A stretch of DNA of 26,067 nucleotides from positions 1 through 26,067 of the forward strand of contig DASQWC010000048.1 of NCBI GenBank assembly GCA_035640475.1, written 5' to 3'. Origin of the DNA: DASQWC01 sp035640475. Its GTDB lineage: Bacteria; Actinomycetota; JAICYB01. The translations under genes were made by a program, and so were the position numbers. Shown here in pieces: positions 1-7,492 of the stretch. Within the stretch, counting starts at the first letter, position 1. Each line of letters opens with the position of its first letter. Under the pieces are notes generated by a model. That model was not told the DNA's origin and did not search any database. It was given only the letters and a program-made list of their open reading frames with translations.

Positions 1-323
1 TGCTCCGCACCAGCGCGGTGGACCTCCATGACGGCGTCCATGACGGGGAAGAGGCCCGCGTAGCCCGATGCTTCCCACGTCACGGGAATGACGAAATGGT
101 CTCGGACGAATCGCGCGTCACCTACCTCGAGCCTGGCTCGCTTCCCAACGCCAGTCCGCAACCGGCCCAAGCCGAGCTTCGAACGCAGCTTCACGCCCGC
201 TGCCCGGCCGAAGTGGGCAGCCCGGCTTGCCGCCTCCTCGAGCCACGCTTGCGGGTTGCGGAGCAACCGGGCGACGTCTTCCGGACGACCGTTAACGATC
301 CGCTGCTGGTAGACGTCAGGCAT
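1..323 (-). CDS. Partial conserved hypothetical protein (C-terminus beyond left edge)
   Basis: The reading frame is open from an ATG at 323 to the window edge, about 107 codons seen. The start overlaps the stop of the upstream gene by 8 bases (ATGCCTGA), so the two are probably translationally coupled. The protein begins MPDVYQQRIVNGRPEDVARL, then has a basic, helical-looking stretch, followed by a strand-rich part containing FVIPVTWEASGYAGLFPVMD. That last part faintly recalls small SRPBCC/START-like ligand-binding proteins, but I do not recognise the family with confidence. No signal peptide or membrane segment is visible. Function unknown. Confidence 0.6.
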   Translation of the reverse strand, partial: MPDVYQQRIVNGRPEDVARLLRNPQAWLEEAASRAAHFGRAAGVKLRSKLGLGRLRTGVGKRARLEVGDARFVRDHFVIPVTWEASGYAGLFPVMDAVMEVHRAGAE

Positions 324-1194
324 GCCGGTCTCTCCTTTTGATCAGCTCTCGGCGGAGATCGGGAGCAAGCGTCTCGAGAAGCGCGACGGGATACCAGAGA
401 ACGTCGCCGCGCCAGAGCGGCTCGACCTCGCCATTGAGCCTGACCGTGAGTCGTCCTCCGGTACCGCCGTCATCGGTCACGAGGATGTCGGCCCCTTCGT
501 CTCGGCCTCCGGCGCTTACGGACCGAACTCGGAAGCCGTTGCGCTCGAGATCAGCACGGATGAGGTTGCGCATGACCGGAGCGCGCAAAGAGATCGCCAC
601 CGACACGTCGAGGGGCGCTCGGAGTCGCGCGTAGAAGTCCTCGACATCCGGAAGCGGGACACCGCGGCCCACGCGGACGAACAGCGTCGAGTCTCGATGC
701 GCGTGAAGCTCCGGTTCGTCGGTCGGCATCGGAGCAAACCCCGCCGATCCGAGAACGGTCTCGAGCCGCTCGCGGAACGAACGCGCCGTCTCGCCGCGCA
801 ACCTCAGTTCGGGATCGGCGACGCTGAAGACGATCGATTCCTCGAGATCACGCCGGAGCAGGGCACGGAACACGGCTCCGAACACGCCTTTCCGGCGCTC
901 GAGCCGAGCCACCTCGAACGCCGTCAACTCGACGGCAGAAACAGCGGTGTACAGCCGGCTCGAACGGTCCGGGCTCCGAGCGATCGCGAAGCCGACGATG
1001 TGCCGAGCCGGCCCAAGCGCGATCGCGACGCGCGAGGTGGAGCTCTCGGCCGCCTCGATGAGCATCGACCCGATCCGGGTCGGGTTCCCGTCCGCGTAGG
1101 CCTCGAATCCGTCGTCTACCTCGAGGCCGGACAGCGTCGCGGCGTCCACAGGTGCCAGGACGGCGTGGGCCGATGTGTCGTTGCTCGTTCTCAT
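316..1194 (-). CDS. Conserved hypothetical protein, 292 aa
   Basis: Soluble protein of 292 residues with no signal peptide or membrane helix. The first 110 residues include IALGPARHIVGFAIARSP, an arrangement of strand and turn that could belong to a GNAT-like or other small alpha/beta fold, but no acetyl-CoA loop is clear. The C-terminal third (DEGADILVTDDGGTGGRL onward) looks strand-rich. The start has no Shine-Dalgarno sequence. Instead, TACGTT lies exactly at -12 to -7, which fits a leaderless transcript. It reads away from the twin-CBS gene at 1341 and overlaps the next leftward gene by 8 bases. Family not recognised; function unknown. Confidence 0.6.
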   Translation of the reverse strand: MRTSNDTSAHAVLAPVDAATLSGLEVDDGFEAYADGNPTRIGSMLIEAAESSTSRVAIALGPARHIVGFAIARSPDRSSRLYTAVSAVELTAFEVARLERRKGVFGAVFRALLRRDLEESIVFSVADPELRLRGETARSFRERLETVLGSAGFAPMPTDEPELHAHRDSTLFVRVGRGVPLPDVEDFYARLRAPLDVSVAISLRAPVMRNLIRADLERNGFRVRSVSAGGRDEGADILVTDDGGTGGRLTVRLNGEVEPLWRGDVLWYPVALLETLAPDLRRELIKRRDRHA

Positions 1195-1200
1195 GGCCGA

Positions 1201-1206
1201 AACGTA
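1201..1206 (-). promoter_or_regulatory. Candidate -10 hexamer of a leaderless promoter
   Basis: On the minus strand the hexamer TACGTT matches TANNNT and occupies -12 to -7 relative to the ATG at 1194. The gene lacks a Shine-Dalgarno sequence. The placement is that of leaderless actinobacterial promoters, where the transcript begins at the A of the start codon. Confidence 0.45.
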
Positions 1207-1340
1207 GTCGGTCTGCCTTCATGCACCATCGGGGCCAGCCACCGAATTTGCGCCTCGCCATCCGAGGCACGCCACGTCCCGTGCCCTGCACGGATGAAAG
1301 GACTCCGGCTCCCCGCTTTGCTTGTGAGAAAGGAGGCACG

Positions 1341-1724
1341 ATGAAGGTCGATTCCCTGTACAGCCCGATGACGGTGACGGCGAGTCCGCGGGAGAGCCTG
1401 GCCGAGGTGGCCAGCCGCATGCGCTTCAACGACGTCGGCTCGGCTGCCATCCTGGATCACGGGAATGTCGTCGGGATCATCACGGAGCGCGATCTGACCC
1501 GGGCCATGGCCGACGGCGCCGACATCGATACCGCGACTGTGGCCGACTACATGACGGTCGACCCGGTCGTCGTCGCTCCCGAACAGGATGCTCGCGAAGC
1601 GGCGTGGATGATGACGCAAATGGGCGTCCGTCATCTCCCCGTCGTCGAGGCGGGAAAGCTCATCGGTCTGTTGTCTGTACGCGACGTTCTCGTTGAACTG
1701 TTCTCTGCGCAGAAGAGCGCCTGA
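1341..1724 (+). CDS. Twin CBS-domain protein
   Basis: 127 aa, made almost entirely of two CBS domains (about residues 1-60 and 65-125), a Bateman module that usually binds adenine nucleotides. Family landmarks are visible: GSAAILDHGNVVGIITERD in the first repeat and GVRHLPVVEAGKLIGLLSVRD in the second, each ending in the ribose-contacting T/S-x-R-D turn (TERD, SVRD). The start is fixed by AAAGGAGGC seven bases before the ATG. It resembles stand-alone CBS proteins such as Hrp1 (Rv2626c) of the mycobacterial DosR regulon. It is a single gene ending at a strong terminator and facing a UspA gene. A nucleotide-sensing role is inferred from the family; no partner is evident. Confidence 0.9.
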   Translation: MKVDSLYSPMTVTASPRESLAEVASRMRFNDVGSAAILDHGNVVGIITERDLTRAMADGADIDTATVADYMTVDPVVVAPEQDAREAAWMMTQMGVRHLPVVEAGKLIGLLSVRDVLVELFSAQKSA

Positions 1725-1736
1725 TCCGGACGACGG

Positions 1737-1782
1737 AAAAGCAAATGGGCCCGGTGGCAAGCCACCGGGCCCATTTGCTTTT
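1737..1782. terminator. Bidirectional intrinsic terminator
   Basis: A perfect inverted repeat: 18-bp arms at 1741-1758 and 1761-1778 around the two central bases AA, extended by A4 on the left and T4-T6 on the right. Because both flanks are A/T runs, it can end transcription from the twin-CBS gene (rightward) and the UspA gene (leftward), whose 3' ends lie 12 and 10 bases away. Confidence 0.92.
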
Positions 1783-1792
1783 TTGGGCCGTC

Positions 1793-2236
1793 CTAGCTCG
1801 CCTTACGCTCCTCGTGCGGCACGATCACCACGGGGCAATGCGAGTGCTGAGCGCATTGCTGCCCGACGGATCCCAGAAGGAGCCCTCGGAAGCCTCCAAA
1901 GCCCCGGGAACCGACCACGAGAAGCTCGGCGTCGCGGGACGCGTGCACGAGCGCAGACGCGGCCGGCCGCTGCGTTGCCTCGAGGCGGATGGGCACATCG
2001 GGATCACCACCCGCGACCTCCTTGACGGTCCGCTCGAGGTAGCCTTCTGCCTCCTTTTGGAAGTCGACGTTCTCCGCAACGGGGATCACGGCCTCGAAGG
2101 TCCCGACCACGATCGGAAGGCTCCACGCATGAACGGCGATGAGCTCGTCACTTCGTCGCCGTGCTTCGTCGATCGCCCATTCAAGGGCGCGACGAGATCC
2201 ATACGACCCGTCGACTCCAACCACGATCGTCCCCAT
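1793..2236 (-). CDS. Universal stress protein (UspA family), single domain
   Basis: 147 aa, one Usp domain of normal length. It opens with the usual first strand (MGTIVVGVDGS) and has the ATP-binding signature G-2x-G-9x-G-S near the C-terminus (GSRGFGGFRGLLLGS), so it belongs to the ATP-binding, UspFG-like branch. It ends with the typical CPVVIVPH strand. I chose the ATG at 2236 because AAAGGAG lies seven bases upstream and the protein then begins at the conserved strand. An upstream start at 2257 has no good ribosome site. It shares a terminator with the CBS gene and is paralogous to the UspA at 7461. Likely a cytoplasmic ATP-binding stress/dormancy regulator. Confidence 0.92.
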   Translation of the reverse strand: MGTIVVGVDGSYGSRRALEWAIDEARRRSDELIAVHAWSLPIVVGTFEAVIPVAENVDFQKEAEGYLERTVKEVAGGDPDVPIRLEATQRPAASALVHASRDAELLVVGSRGFGGFRGLLLGSVGQQCAQHSHCPVVIVPHEERKAS

Positions 2237-2383
2237 GACCGCTCCTTTCGTTGACATGAACGACCCTCAGCGTTTCGCCGCCGGCTCGAATCCGTGCTCG
2301 TCCGCGATTTCCGGTGTCCGGCACGGATGGCTGCCGAGGAGATTGCCCTCAAGCTGAGGCTCGCCACGAAGGAAGGAGGCAGC

Positions 2384-3019
2384 GTGCCGAGGTTGCATGT
2401 GCGAGACGTGATGACAAGTCCAGCAGTGACGCTGGCCCCCTCAACGCCTGCTCGGGAAGCCGCGAGAGTGCTGCATACCCACTGGATAAGCGGTGCGCCG
2501 GTGACCGACGACGAAGGGGAGCTTCTTGGTGTGGTCACCGAAGCAGATCTCGTTCCCCAGGAGGGAGTCACGGCACGGGAGACCGTCGGGGAGGTAATGA
2601 CGACATCCGTCCAGACCGCCGGGCCCGACGAGGAGCTCCGAACCGTTGGCCGGCGATTGGTAAAGGCTAGGCTGAGGCAGCTTCCTGTTGTTGCCGGCAC
2701 GAAGGTCATCGGCGTTGTGGCGCGACGCGACCTGCTCGGCGTCTTTGACCGGTCCGACAGGGAGCTCGTCGCGGCCGTCGGCAGGTTTCTCACGGAGTGC
2801 GCCTTCGTACCTCCGGACGCCGACATCCACGTCGACTCGACGGACGGCGTCATTACGCTGAACGGCTACGTCCTCTACGAGTCAGATGTTCGCGTCGCCG
2901 GATCGCTGGCGGCATCTGTGGATGGCGTCATGGACGTCGTCAACAACCTCGCGTTCCAGGCGCCCAACCCCGGCCTTCGCAACATCGAGTTCGCACGATC
3001 GACTGAAGCGTGGGACTGA
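2384..3019 (+). CDS. CBS-CBS-BON domain protein
   Basis: 211 aa from a GTG start preceded by GGAAGGAGG, which decides it over an upstream in-frame ATG at 2294. Two CBS repeats come first: RDVMTSPAVTL, GAPVTDDEGELLGVVTEADL, then VGEVMTTSVQT and LPVVAGTKVIGVVARRDLL. A BON domain follows from about residue 125, with GVITLNGYVLYESDVRVA and a closing VDGVMDVVNNLAF. CBS-BON proteins of this layout are common in actinobacteria and are thought to couple nucleotide sensing to a lipid- or ligand-binding BON module; no partner is proven. It is the first gene of the rightward series running to 7492. The gap 2237-2383 holds its untranslated leader and shows no clear promoter. Confidence 0.88.
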   Translation: MPRLHVRDVMTSPAVTLAPSTPAREAARVLHTHWISGAPVTDDEGELLGVVTEADLVPQEGVTARETVGEVMTTSVQTAGPDEELRTVGRRLVKARLRQLPVVAGTKVIGVVARRDLLGVFDRSDRELVAAVGRFLTECAFVPPDADIHVDSTDGVITLNGYVLYESDVRVAGSLAASVDGVMDVVNNLAFQAPNPGLRNIEFARSTEAWD

Positions 3020-3108
3020 ATCGGCCCACGTCGGAGTCAGTGGATGCCACGGATGGCCGAGCTCGTCTCCTCGACTACAACCAGAGCGACCCGACGAAGG
3101 AGTTGACG

Positions 3109-3504
3109 GTGCGCGGCAACGTCCTGGTCCTAGGATCCGACGAACGGCTGGAGCGTGCGCTCGAGCTCATGATTCCGGGAATCATCGTCCGCGGCTGCCG
3201 CGGGGCCACCGACACGGAGGGGCTCGCCGTTGACGTCGTCGTTATCGCTGGGCCTCAACCAATCGCCGAGCTCACCGAGGTCCGCGTCCATCCAAACCTC
3301 TACGCAAAGCCGGTCGTGCTGGTCGCGCCGGGGCACCGAATGAGCCAGCAGGAGTGGCAAGCGGTCGGCGTATGGCCGGTGACGAGTCGAGGATTCGATC
3401 AGATCGACGTCCTTACAGACCGCGTCGCCTGGCTTCTTTCCCGCATCTACCATCCGGCCTCGCGCGGTCGCGCCGAAGCGACAAGGGCTCGCGCAGCTTC
3501 GTAG
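3109..3504 (+). CDS. Hypothetical protein, degenerate receiver-like fold
   Basis: 131 aa from a GTG with GAAGGAG six bases upstream. The frame is also open to a GTG at 3010 overlapping the previous stop, but the extra 33 residues are polar and the protein would then not begin at its first strand. From 3109 it reads as strand NVLVLGSDERLERALELM, strand DVVVIAGPQP, strand KPVVLVAPG and a C-terminal helix VAWLLSRIY. This order resembles a CheY-like receiver, but no phospho-acceptor Asp follows the third strand (VVVIAGP), so it would be a pseudo-receiver. The fold is an inference from pattern; function unknown. It lies between the CBS-BON and copper-oxidase genes. Confidence 0.6.
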   Translation: MRGNVLVLGSDERLERALELMIPGIIVRGCRGATDTEGLAVDVVVIAGPQPIAELTEVRVHPNLYAKPVVLVAPGHRMSQQEWQAVGVWPVTSRGFDQIDVLTDRVAWLLSRIYHPASRGRAEATRARAAS

Positions 3505-3634
3505 GTCCAGCCGTCCCGCTGTTCGTCGTCCACCGACGAGAAGCATCCGTGCTCTCCCCCGAGAAGAACCCAGGCGCTCCCCGGATGGACCGCCGCGAGT
3601 ATTCATCGACGCTTACCCCAGTCGAGGAGGCGCC

Positions 3635-3752
3635 ATGACGATCACAGAACCACGGATCGAGCAACCGGTACGCGCTTCAGGAGCGCCTAGAGATGCCGAG
3701 TCAGCTCGGAAGATGCTGCGGAATGACCTTTGGCGCGGTTGGGTCGCCTTCC
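3635..3752 (+). other. Displaced N-terminal coding segment of the copper oxidase (probable frameshift)
   Basis: An ATG at 3635 follows a strong GAGGAGG ribosome site and opens a frame that begins MTITEPRIEQPVRASGAP and reaches DLWRGWVAF at 3749-3751. It then runs into arginine/cysteine-rich nonsense and stops at 3829. Removing one C at 3751-3752 joins it to GVLLSLIVSFFAATRAG of the next frame, giving a natural basic-then-hydrophobic membrane anchor and a 370-residue protein. Either a sequence error or a real frameshift. Confidence 0.6.
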
Positions 3753-4748
3753 GGTGTCTTGCTCTCGCTCATCGTCTCGTTCTTCGCGGCGACTCGAGCC
3801 GGAGATGCTCCGGCTGCCGGGCCGGTTGAGCCGGCGGATGGCTCGGCGCAGATCGACGCGAACGCCAAGCCCGCGGTCAGCTTCGACGCTCGCGACGCTC
3901 GTCTGGCCGCCGCCTCCTCGCCCACAACACACAAGATCCGGCTCGAAGCCACCGAGCGTGTCGTCGAGGTGGCGCCGGGCACGAAGCAGCAGGTTTGGAC
4001 GTTTGGAGACATGGTTCCCGGCCCGACCCTGCGCGGGAAAGTCGGCGACGTCTTCGAGATCACGCTCGTCAACAAAGGCAAGATGGGCCACTCCATCGAC
4101 TTCCACGCGAGCAAGGTCGCGTGGAACGACGAGATGCGGACCATCAATCCCGGCGAGAAGCTCGTGTACCGCTTCGAGGCCAAGCATGCCGGCGCCTTGA
4201 TGTACCACTGCGGGACGGCTCCCGCGCTCGACCACATCGGCAACGGCATGTACGGCGCCCTGATCATCGATCCGCCGGGCCTTCCGGCCGTCGACAAAGA
4301 GTTCGCATTCGTCCAGTCCGAGCTCTACCTCGGCCCCCAGGGCGAGGTCGGCGACTACTCGAAGATGCTGGCCGGGAAGGACGACGCGATCGTCTTCAAC
4401 GGCTACTTCAACCAGTACCTTCACCGCCCCATCAGGGTGGAGCCGGGAGAGCGGATCAGAGCGTGGGTGCTCGACGCCGGGCCGTCCGAGAACTCCTCCT
4501 TCCACGTCGTCGGGACGATCTTCGACACCATGTACAAGGAGGGCGACTACACGCTGCGTCCCGGTGCGGATCGCGGCGGTGCCCAGGCGCTCGACCTCCA
4601 GCCCGCCCAAGGTGGGTTCGTCGAGTTCACCTTCGACGAGGTCGGCCTCTACCCCATCGTCACGCACAAGTTCCGAAACGCGAGCCGCGGCGCGCTCGGG
4701 CTGTTCCAGGCCGGTGACGTCGAGTCCGCATCGGGCGGAAGCCACTAA
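3693..4748 (+). CDS. Two-domain NirK-like multicopper oxidase, membrane-anchored or secreted
   Basis: 351 aa as read from the in-frame ATG at 3693 (AGGAG nine bases upstream); the true start is probably 3635 with a frameshift. One hydrophobic N-terminal helix (about 20-36) is followed by two cupredoxin domains. Type 1 copper ligands are H133, C173, H181 and M186, with the spacing of Cu nitrite reductase. The NirK-type Asp and type 2 ligands are D136, H138 and H172, and H325 from the second domain. The second domain has H271 in SSFHVVGTIFD, but the residue five further on, where NirK has its catalytic His, is Ile. So it belongs to the NirK/two-domain oxidase family, but nitrite reduction is unproven. 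It is followed 15 bases later by a flavoprotein gene. Confidence 0.85.
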   Translation: MPSQLGRCCGMTFGAVGSPSGVLLSLIVSFFAATRAGDAPAAGPVEPADGSAQIDANAKPAVSFDARDARLAAASSPTTHKIRLEATERVVEVAPGTKQQVWTFGDMVPGPTLRGKVGDVFEITLVNKGKMGHSIDFHASKVAWNDEMRTINPGEKLVYRFEAKHAGALMYHCGTAPALDHIGNGMYGALIIDPPGLPAVDKEFAFVQSELYLGPQGEVGDYSKMLAGKDDAIVFNGYFNQYLHRPIRVEPGERIRAWVLDAGPSENSSFHVVGTIFDTMYKEGDYTLRPGADRGGAQALDLQPAQGGFVEFTFDEVGLYPIVTHKFRNASRGALGLFQAGDVESASGGSH

Positions 4749-4763
4749 AGGAGGGAGAAGCTG

Positions 4764-6026
4764 ATGACCGCGCGACCGAGGATTGTTGTGGCCGGCGGAG
4801 GATTCGCCGGCCTCGAGGCCGCCTTCATGGCACGGATGCGTCTGCACGACAACGTCGACATCACCGTCGTGTCCGACCATGAGCGGTTCCTCTTCAAGCC
4901 GAACACGACCTACATCCCGTTCGGAGCAGAACCCGACCACCTCTTCATCGACCTCGACAAGCCGCTCAAGCGACGGAACATCGCGTTCATCAAGGGCCAG
5001 GTGGTGGACGTCGACCCCGGCGCCCAGACGCTTGTCCTCGCCGACCGCACCAGAGTGCCGTACGACTTCCTCGTCCTCGCCACCGGTGCGTCCATGCGGC
5101 CCGAAGAGATCCCGGGACTGACAGAACACGCCGCTCAGATCTTCACAGTCGACGCGATGCTCGATCTCCGGCGCCGTCTGGACAAGGTGCTCATCCGCGC
5201 AGAGGCCGGCCGTCGGAGCGACGTCCTCTTCGTCGTCCCACCCAACAACAAGTGCTCGGGTCCCCTCTACGAGATCGTCTTCATGCTGGAGACGTGGCTT
5301 CGACGCCACGGTGTTCGCGATCAGGTGAACATCACCTACTCGACGTACGAGCGCTCCTTCATCCAGGCCTTTGGCCCCCGGCTGCACCAGGTCGTCGCAT
5401 CGGAGTTCGCCGAACGCGGCATCGAGGGGCACACCGAGGAGGTTGTGGAGCGGATACGGGCCGGCGAGGCTCGCTTCGAGGGTGGAGTCACACGCTCCTT
5501 CGACGACCTCATCTCGTTCCCGCCTTACGTCGCCGCGGTTCACTACCCCGCCCTTCCCTCGGACGAGCGCGGTTTCATCACGACAGATCTTCCGAGCCGC
5601 GAGGTCGTCGGCTACCCGGGCGTCTACGCGCCCGGTGACGCCGGCGACTTCCCGGTGAAACAGGCATTTCTCGCCTTCCTCGAGGCCGACTCGACGGCCG
5701 AGCACGTCGCTGCGCGCGTTCAGGATCGGCAGCCGGCCGGCGGCTTTGATCCGGTGTCCATGTGTGTCATGGAGATGTTCGACAAGGCCACGTTCGCGCA
5801 GGTTCCGTTGCGGCTCACCGGCGATCCTCTTCGTCCCGTGGAAGTCCGACCCGACGCCGACGGCGAATACAAGGTCGGCGTCTCGCCACTATGGCGTCTC
5901 GGGAAGAAGCTGCTCGGGGTGTACCTGCCGATGCGCTTCCGCGCTGGTGAGCCCTTCCACGCCGGAGTCGGCTGGACGCTCATGGACGTGGGTCTGAAGG
6001 GCATGACCGGGGTACTGACGACCTAG
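4764..6026 (+). CDS. Sulfide:quinone oxidoreductase-like FAD protein
   Basis: 420 aa, start set by AAAGGAGGG upstream of the ATG. The N-terminus is the FAD dinucleotide fold (RIVVAGGGFAGLEAA, residues 6-20). A second nucleotide motif is LVLATGAS (104-110), and the FAD-binding APGDAGDF lies near 289-296. I see only two cysteines: C164 in NNKCSGPLYE and C334 in VSMCVMEMF. These sit where SQR and flavocytochrome c sulfide dehydrogenase place their redox disulfide pair. No transmembrane helix is present; a C-terminal amphipathic stretch (LGVYLPMRFRAG) could bind the membrane. Likely oxidises a sulfur or other reductant and passes electrons to quinone or to the preceding copper protein. Substrate is inferred only. 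It is co-transcribed with its neighbours (15- and 8-base gaps). Confidence 0.82.
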   Translation: MTARPRIVVAGGGFAGLEAAFMARMRLHDNVDITVVSDHERFLFKPNTTYIPFGAEPDHLFIDLDKPLKRRNIAFIKGQVVDVDPGAQTLVLADRTRVPYDFLVLATGASMRPEEIPGLTEHAAQIFTVDAMLDLRRRLDKVLIRAEAGRRSDVLFVVPPNNKCSGPLYEIVFMLETWLRRHGVRDQVNITYSTYERSFIQAFGPRLHQVVASEFAERGIEGHTEEVVERIRAGEARFEGGVTRSFDDLISFPPYVAAVHYPALPSDERGFITTDLPSREVVGYPGVYAPGDAGDFPVKQAFLAFLEADSTAEHVAARVQDRQPAGGFDPVSMCVMEMFDKATFAQVPLRLTGDPLRPVEVRPDADGEYKVGVSPLWRLGKKLLGVYLPMRFRAGEPFHAGVGWTLMDVGLKGMTGVLTT

Positions 6027-6034
6027 GGGTCGTC

Positions 6035-7492
6035 ATGATTGATTCGAGGATCGTCGAGACACACATCTCGGTCCTGTTTTTCGTAGGCGATCGCGTCTAC
6101 AAGCTGAAGAAGCCGGTGCGCTTCGACTTCATCGATCTGTCGACGCGCGAAGCCAGAGAGCGGATCTGCCACCGGGAGGTAGAGCTCAATCGCAGGTTGT
6201 CACCGGACGTGTACCTGGGCGTCCTCGACGTCGTCGACGGGGACGGAACGAAGATCGACCACATCGTCGAGATGCGCCGAATGCCCGAGGAACGCAAGCT
6301 CTCGGCGCTCGTGGCGAGCGGTCGAGATGTCCGAGAATGTCTCCGGTCGCTGGCCCGCGAGATCGCCGCGTTTCACGCCGCCGCCGCGACCTCCGAGGAC
6401 ATCGATTCTGCGGGGCGTTGGACATCGGTTCGACGTGCCTGGAACCAGAACCTCGCCGAGATGGAGCGTTTCGCCGGCCCCATCGTGAACCGCGAAGCTC
6501 TTGAGCGCGCAGATGAGATGGCTCACCGGTACCTCGACGGCCGGCGGCCGCTGTTCGAGCACAGAGTCGCCCAGAGGTGCATACGCGACGGCCACGGCGA
6601 CCTCCTCAGCGACGACATCTTCTGCATGGACGACGGTCCCCGCGTGCTCGACTGCATCGAGTTCGACGATCGCCTGCGCTATGGCGACGTTCTTGCGGAC
6701 GTCGCCTTCCTGGCGATGGATCTCCAACGGCTCGGCGCGGCCCCCGAGGCGAGATACTTCCTCGATCTCTATCGCGAGTTCTCTGGGGAGACATACCCGC
6801 AGAGTCTCGTCCACCATTACATCGCGGGCCGGGCACTCGTCCGGTCGAAGGTCGCCTGCCTTTCATACGAGCAGGGCAACGAAGCGAAGGACATCGAGGC
6901 CTCGACCCTCCTCGAGATGGCCGTCCAACACCTCGACGAGGCGAGGATCCGGCTCGTGCTCGTCGGTGGATTACCGGGTACCGGGAAGTCGACGCTCGCG
7001 GCGGGCCTCTCCGATGCGACGGGGTGGGCGTTGCTCCGCTCCGACGAGGTCCGTAAGGATCTCGCGGGCATGGGGCATGCAGAGCGAGCCGCCGCAGAGT
7101 TTCGCCGCGGCGTCTACTCGAACGAGATGACGGAACGCACGTACGACGCGCTCTTGCAGCGGACAAGAGCACTCCTCCAGCACGGTGAGTCCGTCATCGT
7201 CGATGCCTCCTGGCTGAGAACGGAGCATCGCGAGAAGGGCGGCGAGCTCGCTCGCGAGATATCGACCGATCTGTACCAGCTGCGGTGCGTCCTCGACGCG
7301 GATGAGGCTGCGCAACGCATACGCGCACGGACGCGCGATGTCTCTGACGCTGATGAAAGGATCGCTGCAATCATGGCCGCGCGCGCCGATCCGTGGGCAG
7401 ACGCCACCGAGATCGAGACCGACTCGTCCCCGAAGGAATGTGTGAAACGCGCCTTAGCGGCTACTTCGCTCTCTCTGAGTGCGGCACGATGA
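6035..7492 (+). CDS. Bifunctional phosphotransferase-fold / P-loop ATPase protein (Rv2004c-like)
   Basis: 485 aa. The N-terminal two thirds has an aminoglycoside-phosphotransferase/kinase-like fold: VYKLKKPVRFDF near the N-terminus, the catalytic-loop motif H187-G-D189 (GHGDLL), and CIEFDDRLRYGD as the metal-binding segment. From about residue 305 a separate zeta-toxin/gluconokinase-like P-loop domain starts, with Walker A GLPGTGKST at 312-320 and a later VIVDASWL strand. This fusion is the COG2187+COG0645 type; Mycobacterium tuberculosis Rv2004c, a DosR-regulon gene, is of this kind. The substrate is unknown in the family. It starts 8 bases after the flavoprotein stop, and its last 32 bases overlap the opposing UspA gene. 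Confidence 0.88.
   Translation: MIDSRIVETHISVLFFVGDRVYKLKKPVRFDFIDLSTREARERICHREVELNRRLSPDVYLGVLDVVDGDGTKIDHIVEMRRMPEERKLSALVASGRDVRECLRSLAREIAAFHAAAATSEDIDSAGRWTSVRRAWNQNLAEMERFAGPIVNREALERADEMAHRYLDGRRPLFEHRVAQRCIRDGHGDLLSDDIFCMDDGPRVLDCIEFDDRLRYGDVLADVAFLAMDLQRLGAAPEARYFLDLYREFSGETYPQSLVHHYIAGRALVRSKVACLSYEQGNEAKDIEASTLLEMAVQHLDEARIRLVLVGGLPGTGKSTLAAGLSDATGWALLRSDEVRKDLAGMGHAERAAAEFRRGVYSNEMTERTYDALLQRTRALLQHGESVIVDASWLRTEHREKGGELAREISTDLYQLRCVLDADEAAQRIRARTRDVSDADERIAAIMAARADPWADATEIETDSSPKECVKRALAATSLSLSAAR

Noticed and set aside
322..1344. Plus-strand open frame of 340 codons antisense to the hypothetical gene at 316-1194
   Set aside because: Arg/Glu-rich shadow; no ribosome site, and it would collide with the CBS gene start.
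1288..2329. Shared nonamer GCACGGATG about 45-55 bases before the two CBS genes (1288-1296 and 2321-2329)
   Set aside because: The same or nearly the same word also occurs inside unrelated coding sequence (for example near 556 and 4833), so it is probably not an operator.
2237..2383. Possible SigB/F-type promoter (GTTT then GGGTAT) before the stress genes
   Set aside because: I searched the gaps before 1341, 2384, 3635, 7886 and 25869 and found no pair with correct spacing.
3523..3539. 6-bp hairpin TCGTCG/CGACGA in the 130-base gap before the copper oxidase
   Set aside because: No following T-run and a short stem; expected by chance in GC-rich DNA. Nothing else clear was seen in the gap.
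3687..5705. Very long minus-strand open frame (672 codons) opposite the copper oxidase and flavoprotein genes
   Set aside because: It lies exactly antisense to two genes with clear catalytic motifs, and its protein is a low-information run rich in Val, Asp, Glu and Arg, typical of a high-GC shadow frame.
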